A DNA stretch of 64,000 nt from Agarophyton chilense (Eukaryota; Rhodophyta; Florideophyceae; Gracilariales; Gracilariaceae): NCBI GenBank assembly GCA_030374765.1, contig JARGXX010000079.1:558001-622000 (forward strand), read 5' to 3'. The position numbers and the translations under genes are program-made. The notes under the pieces were generated by a model that saw only the letters and a list, made by a program, of their open reading frames with translations, did not search any database and was not told where the DNA came from. This document shows positions 51,085 to 61,635 of this stretch, piece by piece. How positions within the stretch are numbered: the stretch's first letter is position 1; each line of letters opens with the position of its first letter.

Positions 51085-52761
51085 TCACAAGGTGGCAGCT
51101 CCCACACCATTCACGCAATCTGCTGTTGCGGGGTCGGTGTTTGGAGGCTGCCTGCATCTCAGACACTTGAGCATCTTCTCCCTGTCCTGGAAATATGCGC
51201 CGCACGGGCACTGGAAGGCTCGTTTGGTCATGTGAATGGACCGTCGATGCTTGTCGCGATTAAACTTTTCGGCAAAACCAAAGCCACATATGTCACAGAC
51301 AAAGTTTCTCATTCTATCGTGAACCGACCTCATGTGCTTGAGCAAATGATCCTGGCGTTTAAATTTGTAAGGACATGAGCGACATGCAAAGCGTCGGCGA
51401 TCATCATGAACTGAGCGCAAATGTTTGAACAGATTGGAGCGTCTAGCAAATCGTTGTCCACACATTTGACAACGTAATCGGTCGGATGTGGTGTCCGCGG
51501 CGACGATAGTTGTAGAGACACCCAGCGGGTGTAACATGGGGCGCTTTGGGATGCAAACGGGCTTTCTCAAGGACGACTCGTCGCTAACGTGCCGATTGCT
51601 GGTCGGTTCCGCTCGCGGACGCGTAATCTGCATAGACTGATCACTAATAGAGCTGGTGGTAGGTGGCGCTTGTAGAAAATCAGGAAGCTGTGTGAACGTG
51701 CACAACGATTGCGCCACAGCTGGCGACGGAAACAAAGAAGGATCCGGCAGCGACATGGAAGACATCACAGCTGATGCAGGTGCAGGACGATGAGTAGCAG
51801 CGCACAAAGATGATGCCGCTTGAGCCGCAGCCACGGCAGCAGCGGTGGTGGTGGCTGCAAAAGCCGAATTGGATGTGGGCTCGGTTTTGGGAATGGACGA
51901 CGGTATGTTTTGTACTTGGTCATTATCCTTGTTCCACGGATGAAATGCTGGGTTATCGACAGCTGCAGCTATTGCAGCGGCGGTGCTCTGACGAGTGGAA
52001 AGACCGAACGGGGAAAGCGCATTCTGGGCGGAGTTCGATGCCGTCACAGCGGCGGCAGAAGCAGCGGCAGTGGCTGAAGAGGTGTCCATCACGAGGGAGG
52101 ACGACGTGGTAAGCTGGTGCGAGGGCATGGACAGAGAATGCACCTGAGGCGGGGGCGCCGTGAGGGAGGGGTCGATCGGAAGTTGTAGCGACATGGCACT
52201 AAACTTTTCCTGTTGAGTGGAGGCATCGGCGGTAGGGACGGTTGACGAGGGACAAGACAGGGGACGGCGCGGAACGCTGTCAAAGATGAAAGCAGCGGCA
52301 CGCTCGTCGACGGTGCCGATGGGGACGCGTTCGCAAAGCACAGCGGCGTCATCGGCGGAAAACGGCAGGGGCTGACGGTCAGGGGTGACGGGCTCAACGA
52401 CGCGCGGCGAGGCGGAGGGCGGCAGCGCAGACGGCAGTCGGGGAGAAAGGCCATACGCACGCGGCGAAAGGACGGAGGGGCCATTGGCGGCGGTGGGCGG
52501 GGACGGAAGAGGAGGGCGAGGATTCCTGGTTGGGACGGGGTTGTTGGAGGGGAGTGACTGTGAGTATGAAGGAACGCTAAGATGAGGCGGTGATAGTCGC
52601 GGCAGGGCGGGGTTGACTTGACGTGATGCATAGGGCTGGAAGGAGTCGTCCAAAAGCGTGAGGGGGTCGTAGGCGGCGAGCGGATCGGGTGGAGAAGCTA
52701 ACGGGAGCGAAAGCATGTTTGCAGGGTGCGGAGACGAAGAGGAGGCGAAAGTGGTGCTCAT
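51085..52761 (-). CDS. C2H2 zinc-finger protein with long disordered N-terminus
   Basis: 558 aa. Residues 1-420 are Ser/Pro/Ala-rich with several Ala runs. Three consecutive C2H2 fingers follow at about 430-515 (LRCQMCGQRFARRSNLFKHL, FACRSCPYKFKRQDHLLKHM, FVCDICGFGFAEKFNRDKHR), each ending H-x3/4-H with SVH/SIH. A fourth unit (FQCPCGAYFQDREKMLKCLRC) has a shifted Cys pattern without the usual His pair. A nuclear DNA-binding regulator is likely. Finger spacing (RSVHDDRRRF, RSVHDRMRNF) resembles the other C2H2 protein of the window only loosely. The ATG directly follows a poly-C tract on its coding strand. Confidence 0.85.
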   Translation of the reverse strand: MSTTFASSSSPHPANMLSLPLASPPDPLAAYDPLTLLDDSFQPYASRQVNPALPRLSPPHLSVPSYSQSLPSNNPVPTRNPRPPLPSPPTAANGPSVLSPRAYGLSPRLPSALPPSASPRVVEPVTPDRQPLPFSADDAAVLCERVPIGTVDERAAAFIFDSVPRRPLSCPSSTVPTADASTQQEKFSAMSLQLPIDPSLTAPPPQVHSLSMPSHQLTTSSSLVMDTSSATAAASAAAVTASNSAQNALSPFGLSTRQSTAAAIAAAVDNPAFHPWNKDNDQVQNIPSSIPKTEPTSNSAFAATTTAAAVAAAQAASSLCAATHRPAPASAVMSSMSLPDPSLFPSPAVAQSLCTFTQLPDFLQAPPTTSSISDQSMQITRPRAEPTSNRHVSDESSLRKPVCIPKRPMLHPLGVSTTIVAADTTSDRLRCQMCGQRFARRSNLFKHLRSVHDDRRRFACRSCPYKFKRQDHLLKHMRSVHDRMRNFVCDICGFGFAEKFNRDKHRRSIHMTKRAFQCPCGAYFQDREKMLKCLRCRQPPNTDPATADCVNGVGAATL

Positions 52762-53472
52762 GGAGGGGGGGGGGGGGGAGGTTGGGGAGAGGAGGAGGGC
52801 GCGGTGTAGAGCACGCTCAGGAGGCGAGCTGGTGATGTTGGTGAGGGCACGCTGTCGGGGGGGGGAGCGGCGGGGTTGCTTGGCGTGTGCACGGCGTGTG
52901 GGTCTTTGACGACAGGCGACTCGCGCTGTATAAAGTAATTTTTGGCAGCGCTGAGGCTACCGGCACCGGCGCGTCTAGCGGTAAACGCGCCGGAGGCGCA
53001 CAGGGGGCGCATGCTCATGGGCACCGGTGGCAGAAACCGCCATGCTAACGCGGCTGCCGCATGCGTGGACAGCGGCGGCCCTCGCTTTACAGTGCGCGCC
53101 AAAGACGCGCCGCGGAGCCCCCTGCGCTCGAGCCATGCGCGTACCGCTCGTGCACAACGATGCTTTCCAACAGCGCAATTCGGAGCGAGCTCTGTAAGCC
53201 TTGCCGAGGTTGTACTGTCCGCTGTCGACTGTCACCAGTTGTCAATGGCCGCATGTGACTTCGTTTCGGCTCGTCTCCGTGAACAATTGGCTGGTTGTCG
53301 CGCTTGCGCTCCGTCCCGGGCCCCACCGGGCTTCTTCATGAGCAATGTAACCACACTATCGCCAGGGCCATGGGAAGGTTGTTATGTACGGTCTCCGTTT
53401 ATATAAGTATGCCGGGGAGTGAGTTCTCAGCGACTTTCGCCTCCCCCGTCATTCAAGCACCGACTTCTCAAT
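52762..53472. promoter_or_regulatory. Divergent spacer with poly-G/C tract and TATA box
   Basis: A run of about 14 G at 52764 (C on the coding strand of the leftward gene) abuts that gene's ATG. A rightward TATAAAG at 52929 has no supported gene just downstream. TTTATATAAG at 53398 lies about 70 bases before the Cys-rich protein ATG and is a convincing core promoter. Plus frame 52942-53406 looks like chance. Confidence 0.6.
53398..53407 (+). promoter_or_regulatory. TATA box of the Cys-rich secreted protein gene
   Basis: TTTATATAAG stands alone in GC-balanced DNA, about 70 bases upstream of the ATG at 53473. That leaves room for a start site near 53430 and a short leader. It is the clearest TATA element in the window, suggesting a strongly or conditionally expressed gene. 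Confidence 0.6.
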
Positions 53473-54204
53473 ATGCCTCGCTGCGGGTCACTCGTTTTCT
53501 CACTGTGCCTAACCATCTTCATCGCCTGTGTCAGCGCGCAGGGCGGATTCCCGTGTCATGTCGGAAAAAATACACTGGCGTCGCCTAAGTGTGAGCAGGT
53601 TCGCATGCCGGCCGGTATGTGCTCAGCCTGTGCCTTGAGGAATGTGACACCGAAAGGTGACTTCAAGAACTGTAAATCCATCTACAACTTGGATTCCGCA
53701 CAGTGCAAATCAAAGCTCCAGGAATATGCTCAGAAGAACCAGTGCGACACGAAAAGGAAATCGCAGGTCAACGAGTGGTCTGCCGCCTCCAAGCAGAAGC
53801 TCGATTACTTCGTGTACGCTGTTTGTGAGCAATGCTGTGATTGCATTCCCAAGGGTGCCACCGCTGCACAATACGGCTCTCGTAAGAATCAGAAGAAACT
53901 TTTCCATCCTGAGCGTGGAAACTGCCCTGCACATGCGTTCTATGACATTTGCAAGGTTCTGCCAAACATCAAGTACATGGCCTTGGGCAACGCTCCGTTC
54001 AAGGGCGGCTGGGGTCACGCATGCGGCCATCTCAGGAAGTGGTTCAATTCACCGGCCGCTACTAACTGGCTCAGCAATCACAATGCGAAGATGATTTTCA
54101 ACATCAAGCAATTTTTGGGCAACGTCAACGTCGCCAACCAATGTGGTTCCAAGGCCGTGTGGACTCGTTGTGTGGACATGGAAAAGAAGCAGAGACGTAT
54201 TTAA
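53473..54204 (+). CDS. Secreted cysteine-rich protein, 243 aa, unknown family
   Basis: A textbook signal peptide (MPRCGSLVFSLCLTIFIACVSAQG, cut near residue 22) is chosen over an earlier in-frame ATG (53419). The mature part has about 17 Cys, including GFPCHVG, GMCSACALRN, VCEQCCDCIPKG, HACGH and NQCGS. It is basic (many Lys), with aromatic helices such as WSAASKQKLDYFVYAV. An even-spaced Cys pattern suggests several disulfides in an extracellular or vacuolar protein. I recognise no domain. Its own TATA promoter hints at regulated expression. Confidence 0.8.
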   Translation: MPRCGSLVFSLCLTIFIACVSAQGGFPCHVGKNTLASPKCEQVRMPAGMCSACALRNVTPKGDFKNCKSIYNLDSAQCKSKLQEYAQKNQCDTKRKSQVNEWSAASKQKLDYFVYAVCEQCCDCIPKGATAAQYGSRKNQKKLFHPERGNCPAHAFYDICKVLPNIKYMALGNAPFKGGWGHACGHLRKWFNSPAATNWLSNHNAKMIFNIKQFLGNVNVANQCGSKAVWTRCVDMEKKQRRI

Positions 54205-54894
54205 TCTCGGCTGTTTTCGACTCATTATACCTTTGACTTAGCTCATGCCATACTGACTACAATTACTAACGAGCACAAGAGCGACTTGCATGGTTACCAA
54301 CCCCATGTCATCCAGAGCCACGTCAACAAGAGTCGTATCTTGCAAGCCCACATTAATCACGATAGGTAGCTCATTTCTTAGTCTTCGTACCTTCGTATTA
54401 GCTAACTAGTAGTCTCTTCACGGAAATGCATTGCGCCCTCACTTCAACTTGACTATAATCATCCCACGTGCGCACTACTCATACCATTACGCCATCCATG
54501 CCTTAAGAACGGTCATATCACGCAAACGAAATGCCCCTGTTGGCTCGCTGTGCGCGCAATGTCCAGCGCGCGCCAAGTGATGGACGTTACCACGACTAGG
54601 GTGGCGAACTGCGCCTTCAAGCATCTGAACGTGTTGCATTTGCAAACTTGTCCGCGAGACGGGCCGCAACGGCCCTTTCCGTCAAGTGCCATACAAGCGA
54701 AAGCCCACGCATGAATCTCAACATTGCGGCCAACACTCGGTACTGCAGCAACAACTATACATGATAGGTCTTCTTTTTTTAAGAAAGAGAAAGCGCCACC
54801 CGCAAGCGTAACTCACAAAGCTCTGACGACAAACAACAAAAAAACAAGCAACAACACAACATGCCTACAAACAGCAAGCCACACGCGTCGCGCG
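54205..54894. other. Convergent 3' spacer, no gene
   Basis: 690 bases between the Cys-rich gene and the Arf-like gene, AT-balanced, with an A-run at 54838. Nothing recognisable. Confidence 0.5.
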
Positions 54895-55488
54895 TTACGC
54901 CGCAGCACCGTTCGGCGCATGTAAAGGGTTTGGAACCGGTTTCTTCTGCTTGAGCTCAGAAGTGAGCCACTGTACGCCCTTCATGAGCGACTGACGATCA
55001 CTGGCCGTGCACGGAAATACCTTCGAGCACATGACGTTGAGAGAATCGACTCTGAGAACCTTGTGAACAACCTTGACGGAAGCAGCGTCCGGCAAGTCCT
55101 GCTTGTTGGCTAACACCAACAAGGGCCTGTCCTTGATGCTAGCTGCGCCCTTATCCGTCTTGTACAGCTTCTCCAACTCTTCTGCAGCCAGCCTCATCCT
55201 GGGCAAATCACTGGTGTCTACGACGAATATGACGGCGTCAGCATCCTTGAAGCACTGTCTCCACAGAGGTCGGACCTTGTCCAAACCGCCCACGTCCCAG
55301 CAGTCGAGCTCCAGACCGTCGACCTGCATCTTCTCGTGGTTGACGCCCAGGGTGGGGATGGTGTCCATTCGCTTGCCGAACACGAGCTGGTACAGAATAG
55401 TGGTGGCGCCCGAGCCATCCAAGCCGAGAATGAGCACGCCGCGCGATCGTGAGCGCTTGCCCAACTGCGCCGAAAAACAGTTGCCCAT
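54895..55488 (-). CDS. Arf-like protein with altered P-loop and switch II (predicted pseudo- or locked GTPase)
   Basis: 197 aa from the ATG at 55488 (MGNCFS, a good N-myristoylation start); the frame runs open further upstream but reads as leader. The Arf fold is clear: GVLILGLDGSGATTILYQL, TIPTLGVNHEKM, CWDVGGLDKVRPLWRQCF, FVVDTSDL, LANKQDLPDA. Two key residues differ from Arf: the P-loop Lys of GxxxxGKT is Ala (codon GCC) and the catalytic Gln of WDVGGQ is Leu (TTG). In Arf1 the Gln-to-Leu change blocks GTP hydrolysis, and the P-loop Lys is needed for nucleotide binding (established knowledge). NKxD is intact; the SAT-like loop is TASDR. The C-terminus is a Lys/Pro/Ala tail. Probably a membrane-bound trafficking or scaffold factor with unusual nucleotide behaviour. 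Confidence 0.85.
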   Translation of the reverse strand: MGNCFSAQLGKRSRSRGVLILGLDGSGATTILYQLVFGKRMDTIPTLGVNHEKMQVDGLELDCWDVGGLDKVRPLWRQCFKDADAVIFVVDTSDLPRMRLAAEELEKLYKTDKGAASIKDRPLLVLANKQDLPDAASVKVVHKVLRVDSLNVMCSKVFPCTASDRQSLMKGVQWLTSELKQKKPVPNPLHAPNGAAA

Positions 55489-58208
55489 GTCGGAGAGACG
55501 CGCAAATAGCAAACAGCGGTGCTGATGCAGCTGCTGCGCGCCAATGAAGCAACACGCCGCGCACAGAAGAAGGCGACAGAGAGCGGGAAGAAACGAACAA
55601 GCGCGTGGGGGGGGGGGGCAGAAAGCGACGGGAAGGCGGCCACACACGCAACGGCGGGCGGCAAGTAGTGCGTGAGAAGGCGGTAGGCGACGGACGACAC
55701 ACGAACTCAGGCGACAACAGACAAGGCGGCGAAGAGGCGACGAAAAGGCGACGAAAAGGCTGAAGGTAAGCGAAGCGAGCCTACGGAAGGGAGGGGAGAG
55801 AGGGAGCACAGTTTGGGGAACGGCGGCTTAAAGCTGGGAACGCGATAATTCGTTGCGTGTGCGGGCGAAGTGGCGTCGGGCGGCGGTTGCGTCAAGACCG
55901 TGATGGCGGACGCGCTCCGTAGCTTGCGCGCGCGCTACATAGAGGCCGCTCCAAAAAATCACGTTTTGCTTGGCACATGCACATAGTCGCGAGGCGTGGC
56001 GCCGGGGTGGTTTGTGCCCCACGCCAGATTATGGCTTGTATTCATCACACGATACTATGCAATGTAGAGTGTACAATAATTACGATGCCGCTCCGGCACC
56101 ATCATAGAGACGGGATGCATAACAAACCTACGCTCTGCACCCAACCCTGCTCTCTAGCTAGCCAGCTTTTTTGCATCTCTCTCGTACCAGCCTCCAACCT
56201 CTATCCGCCTAACTTCGCCTATTCTGCGGTGCAGCCGACAAATGGCCTTGTCAGGGAGGCGTTTCGTCAAACTCCAACCTTTTTTTTCTGCCTTGCTGTT
56301 TTAGTCTCAGACGTATTGTCATCAATCGCCAACAGTCGTCTCACCACTCACACCAGCTGCAAACTGGTACCGTTTGTATACTTGACCTGCGCATTTCATC
56401 AACAACGTCGCACTTTTCTCCCCATAGCGCAGCTATCAACTCTGTTTGTATTCCACTGCACACACCTCAACTTTCATACAAACACGTACACCACACCTTC
56501 AATGTATTCACTCATGCACACCGTGTACGCAATTTACTATGTTACCGCTGCTCCGCCTCCGGCACCGGAGCACGGCATCCAGCTCATCCTGATGACACCA
56601 TCCTGTGGCGCAACATCCTCTGCTTCTCGCCTCCAATCACCAATGTAAGTTACCATCCGCCCTCTTTTTGCACTTTACGGAGCGAAATTAATCCTATTCT
56701 TAACCAACCGTCACCAATGCCAACCAATCGCGAATATACTATTTCCAACTCCCCATAAAACGACACGTCGCTTCACTTAGCACAACATCTTATTCCTGTC
56801 CTACACAACCGAAGTTGCACACTCTATCGCTCACTGCCTTGCCGTTCCGCACCCCCTCCCCGTCTTCTCCAATTCATGCACATCAATCCCGTCTTCGATT
56901 TCGCCCGCCGCCTATCATTCCTATTCCTGCCAAACCCTGCATTCATTTCCCAACACATCTTCCACACCTCTTTACACACCTCCATTCCTCTGTTTTTTGC
57001 TGTCAACACGTCTCACAGTATTATCTTCGTCGACTTTTCCACGTCTTTAACTACTTGTTTACAGCTCGCATTCCTCATATGTCAACCAAACAGTGTAGCA
57101 GGTCAATGTGCCAATCAGTACCATACTATAACTTCCCCCTTGTACAACAGGGTTCCTCTCACCAGTTAACCTTACGAATGTAATCAGTTCATTTGGCAAG
57201 TTAACCTGTTCCACACAGGTATAATACTCCTCCGCAAACCCAACTTGCAGTTGACCCTTGCGCTCGCTCGGAACCGGAAATGTCGTTTTAGGAAGTTTCT
57301 TCAACTGAAGCAAGTCTTAATGCCAGGCACATCCTTACTGATCCTCTTGCAATTGCCACATCAAGAGAAGACAAGTTGTTCCCATAACATTCTTTTTATG
57401 CCCGTTCAATTTGGCCTGAGCACATCTCGACAGCACGAAGTAACCTATTCTCAGGGATTACTCTTTATAGCGCTTGCTTGGAAAACACAGCTCAAGAGGC
57501 ATTTTCTTCTTGATTCTGGTTGATTACAGCGACATGGGTGGAGAACACTCACAAAATCTCGTCAGTACCAAGAGCGCCTTAAGGGACCAGTCGCCCATTC
57601 CCTCTCGTTAACAAGTGTTGAGATTTCAAGGAAAATGTAAAGCAAAGCATGACACGGAGATTAATTATCTGCGTTACAACGAGAGGAAACGCGAGCCACT
57701 GGATAGGGGCTGCCAGATCTTTGGTGCTCGGTATGAGACAAAAAAAGCACAAGCTTCGCAAAATTATGTCCTTCATAATAGCCTCCCATTACCTTTGTCC
57801 AATATCAGCCGGTACGCCAGCCACCTCATACCAGTCAAAAATGAACATGCACAGCATATAGCATTGACATGGCCCGCAGTACTCAAAACATAAACCACCA
57901 CAAGGGGCCCGACGGATGAGGCAGAATGGGTTCTAGATTTTGTACTGACTAATATGCAATGCAACACACGGCAATGTCGTGAGGATGTTGCAGCAATAAA
58001 GATTGTTCACATGAATCTGAACTTTTCTACTGATACGCAGCAAATATACGAAAAAGAGGGCATAAGGTCAATGGTTGTTTCCGTCATCAACATACGTGCG
58101 CTTGCATAACACAAATTCCTTCGATCATAATAAGCATCCCATATGAGTCATTCTGGAGAGCTCTGGAGTTTGCAAACATGAGCCAAACTCAGGCTCAAAA
58201 CATAGTTC
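55489..58208. other. About 2.7 kb without a supported gene; pyrimidine-biased stretch
   Basis: The left 350 bases hold the GC-rich Arf leader with a G-run at 55608 (poly-C on its coding strand). A CTCTAGCTAGCCAGC word lies at 56151. From about 56.1 to 57.1 kb the plus strand is strongly C/T- and C/A-rich with few G. The frame 55977-56648 and minus frame 57059-57313 lack domain features. No RNA gene recognised. Confidence 0.5.
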
Positions 58209-59258
58209 TCACAATCGTATCTTGCGTGGAACGTATGCGTCCCTCAACGCAAGATTGAAAACCATTCGGCGAATCCCTATTAGAAGCTCTAAAGCACAGT
58301 CTTGGGCTGGTAATTCTAAGCGTTCTTGAACCCCTATTTCGCGATGCTCTGCCAGTGGAACCAGGATACAGCAAACAGGCAAAAGCCATGTGCGCGCATT
58401 GGTGAGAAATCCGATGGCGAAATTCCTCCATTCAGTCAGAAGCGGTGGCTCTTCACGTACGGACACTCCAAGTTCTGTACAAGCCTGAAGCACTAGTCGA
58501 CGAGTGCTACCCGGTAGAACGACATCGGTTGGTGCCGTGTACACTTGCATGTCTTTCGTGATCACGAAGAAGTTAGACACAAGTCCCTCAAGAAGAGCAA
58601 TGTTTCCTTTTGAATCTTGTCCTACTAGAATTGTTTCATAGGCCTCTTTAGAACGTAATGATTGCAATGGTTTTCTTTCAAGGTACCATGCCGAGTTCTT
58701 TACCTGCGGATCATGACGTGGTTTCCCTCTACATTCAACAGTCACGGGATGAGTACTTTGGTCAAAGGACTTGATACTTGAGACATGAACACGAAGCAAG
58801 ATTCTCCCATTACCGCCTTGAAGCAAAGCGCTAACGAACTGAAGTTCGAATCCAACTTGTGCGTGGAAGATGAAAGCATCATCAACAATGGAACAAATTA
58901 GAGTCATAACTGAAGATCTAGAAGGAATTGCTGCATCAGGGTATAACTCTGAAACTCCCTGCATGATACGATAAACGTGAAAATCGAGTTGAGGAATGCA
59001 TGCACCATGTACGGATACAAACGTTGTGTACGCTGCTCGAGGTATAGAGTTCATAAATTCGGATAGGGAAACGTTATGAACGGCTTGAAGAGTATTCTCA
59101 TCATTGCTCGGTACACACTCAACAAAGAACGGCAAATTCCTTAGAGAGCCCATTTCCATGTGTTTCAAGATTTTCAAGCAGTGTGGAACAAGTGCTCTCA
59201 ACAAGTTTCGGATTGGTACCCGCGGGACTTGGGTCTGTGGGGTCACGACCCACTGCAC
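58209..59258 (-). CDS. Class IV aminotransferase (plant D-amino-acid transaminase-like)
   Basis: 349 aa. Fold-type IV blocks: IPRAAYTTFVSVHGACIPQLDFHVYRI, the PLP-lysine region VKNSAWYLERKPLQSLRS, then LLEGLVSNFFVI and TAPTDVVLPGSTRRLVLQAC with a following ELGVSVREEPP. The order and the EG-xxSNFFV / LPGxxR signature match plant class IV aminotransferase-like proteins more than bacterial branched-chain enzymes. PLP-dependent transamination is expected; the substrate is unknown. The first 35 residues are basic and could be a leader; an alternative start is MEMGSL at residue 35. No splice evidence. Confidence 0.78.
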   Translation of the reverse strand: MQWVVTPQTQVPRVPIRNLLRALVPHCLKILKHMEMGSLRNLPFFVECVPSNDENTLQAVHNVSLSEFMNSIPRAAYTTFVSVHGACIPQLDFHVYRIMQGVSELYPDAAIPSRSSVMTLICSIVDDAFIFHAQVGFELQFVSALLQGGNGRILLRVHVSSIKSFDQSTHPVTVECRGKPRHDPQVKNSAWYLERKPLQSLRSKEAYETILVGQDSKGNIALLEGLVSNFFVITKDMQVYTAPTDVVLPGSTRRLVLQACTELGVSVREEPPLLTEWRNFAIGFLTNARTWLLPVCCILVPLAEHREIGVQERLELPAQDCALELLIGIRRMVFNLALRDAYVPRKIRL

Positions 59259-60075
59259 ATGCGACTGCGAGAGTCAAGCTGTTCAAATATAAGTGCTCTC
59301 AGATTCTGCTGACCTGTAACAGATCATCTGTTGCGATTCGTGTGCACTGTTTAGTTCAGCAGGAGTCACCTCGACAGTGTGTGTATTTCTGTCGAGTACC
59401 GTTGTACAGTATCACGCTAATTTGCTAGATTTTATTATTTATATCATAGACGCACCTCTCCTTTCTTCGATAAGAAACTATTCCAAGAAAGGAGGAGCGC
59501 GAACAGTGCGGAACTCAGTCGGTTCAATTCTTCTACTACGCTTCCTTGGTGTCCTTCTCAGTAGACAAAAAAAAGTGCAGCTACTGTAGGTTGCATGCAA
59601 ACGCTGTATGCTCACATCAAAGAACTTTAAAAGAATACATGGGTGGTCTCAACTCCAGCCAATCGGACCATTTCATAACTTTCGTAGCTACTAGTGGAGC
59701 GACGACAAATCCAGAGTCTCTTGCTCTTCCATGTTTGAAAATCTGCAAGTTGCAGAACTGCGATTCAACTTGCTCGATGCGGATGCTCAGGAATAATTGA
59801 AAGAAAGCCTCAACTACCATACTGTGGCTTTGTTTTCCGAGTACACGATGATTGCTCCGCAACGCCTAGAATATCGCGTGTACTTCCATGACTATCAGTA
59901 GAAAAGCTTCAAGCTTACGTCCTCACTGTCAGTGCGTGTGGGTTGCCTGCCACCGACCCCATCCTTGGTTGTGGTATTCCGGTTTATGGTCCCAAGAACA
60001 GCTGATTAGAAAGTCGTGTATCTCAAGAAGCTGATAATAGATGTGTACCCAAGGGTTAGGCTCGTTACAGCCAAA
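59259..60075. other. Intergenic, no gene
   Basis: 817 bases between the class IV aminotransferase start and the CHMP7 stop. Short chance ORFs only. Confidence 0.5.
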
Positions 60076-61635
60076 TTAAGATTCTGGGATATTCGCCTCA
60101 ATGCGGGAACCTTGATTCTGTTGTGCGTCTCCCGCAGTAGAACTGCTAGCCACTGGTGCCTTATGAGGATCTGGAACAGCTTCGCTACTGGGGGAGGGAA
60201 GCTGTGCCAGGAGCTGAGCCAATTCTTCCTCGGCTTCGTCGGCGAGAGTCTTCTTGGGTAGCTTGTTCACATCTTGTTTGAGTGGCTTTTCTCCTGAGAC
60301 AAGCTGTTCTAGCTCTTCTTCTAGAACCGCATCGTCCGCTGCAGACTCCTGAGCAAGCTGTTCGAGGGCCAATCGAACATCTGTCTGATCTTCTATCAAT
60401 TCCTTGAAATCTGAAGCAACGGTATCCACTCTATTCGCAGTAACGCCGTTCTGATTGACAAGCTTGAGTGACTCCATACCAGTTTCAAGCGCTAGGACAG
60501 CTTCCTTATTTGATTCGGCCTCATCAACTGCCAATAATACATCAGAAAGTTTCGTGGCAGCAGAACGAGCTCCTATGAGCTTAGCCTCCAATACTTTCTT
60601 CTTTCGAAGCCGAGCAAGAGCTTCTGTCTTGTTTCCGGCCTTTGCTGCTTTAGTCGCCGCTTCTATTTCCTTGTAGATTGCTTTTTCTAAATGCGACGAT
60701 TGTTGTTCCATGTGTTCAAGGGCCGCCTTGGTCCTAAGTACACCTTTATCGCTAGGATTTATCTTTTGTTTTCCAAACTTAACGCCAAGAACAGGCTCAG
60801 GATGTTCAGGAGACGGCTCCGTAAACAAGGGTACTGCTTCGTTTCTGGACACAAGATACGATATTATAGCTTCTGCGTCCCGAGTATTTCGCTCTGTCAT
60901 TGCAGATGCCAGACTCTTGACAGTGTGAATTTCAGTTGAAGCCATTGGACCTTCAGAGTAAGAAGACAGACGGGCGGCTGCCGCCTTGAGCGCTGCAACC
61001 GGCACAATGGGGTCGTCTAGACTAGGTGCTTCTGACCTACTCCCGCCCCAAATATAACTTCCTAATGTTTGCTTGAGAGAACTTAAAGTGTAACCCGATC
61101 GAGTTGTCGAATCCTTGGACGGAGGCTTCAGCGTATCTGCGCTTATAATATCGCCCTTCTGGAAAAGTTCTCGCATGATGCGAAGACCCGAAGAGGGTTC
61201 TCGCCCGTTGTGTTTCAGTTGCTTTAATAGCTCCCTCTGTTAACAAAAAAACAAGTGATAGATTGCAGTGCAGAGTACAACTGACAGTTAGTTCGATATC
61301 GATTCAAAGTAACCTTTGTGATCAGGCATGATCAATGGCTTACGTACTGGAGTGACGACAAGCTTTCCAGGACGACTGCATGACGAAACTATAGCGTCTT
61401 CAAAAAATCCGATCATTGCATCCCACAATCCCTGTAACATCCGATCATCCTTTCCGTTAGTTAACCATCACGAGAAAGCAGTGAAGCTTGTTAAAGCGAA
61501 TATGAGTTTTAAACGTACTGGATTTTCATCTCTGTATGACGGCAAATCTGCAGACCAGAGAACATCGATTTCTTCCGCACTCCTCGTCTTAAAGGATGGC
61601 AAGATGTTAACGCTCCACAAGTCTGCCGTAACCAT
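60076..61635 (-). CDS. CHMP7: CHMP7-type ESCRT-III protein, two introns
   Basis: Exons on the minus strand: 61635-61519, 61431-61348, 61236-60076, giving 453 aa, near the usual CHMP7 length. Exon 1 ends LPSYRDENP, exon 2 is GLWDAMIGFFEDAIVSS through VVTP, exon 3 starts RELLKQLKHNGREPSSG. Both joins are in phase, with GTACGT donors, ACTAAC branch sites and TTACAG/AACAG acceptors. The N-terminal half is winged-helix-like (W-rich). A Snf7-like helical core follows (KAALEHMEQQSSHLEKAIYK, RLRKKKVLEAKLIGA), then an acidic C-terminal tail (ADEAEEELAQLLAQLP). ESCRT-III acts in nuclear envelope sealing and membrane scission (family knowledge). Confidence 0.8.

Noticed and set aside
52942-53406. 154-codon plus ORF ahead of the Cys-rich protein
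   Set aside because: Chance-like composition and it ends inside the TATA region of the next gene; the nearby TATAAAG at 52929 is only 13 bases before its ATG.
55977-56648. 223-codon plus ORF in the 2.7 kb spacer
   Set aside because: Composition follows the local C/T bias, with no domain, leader or conserved motif.
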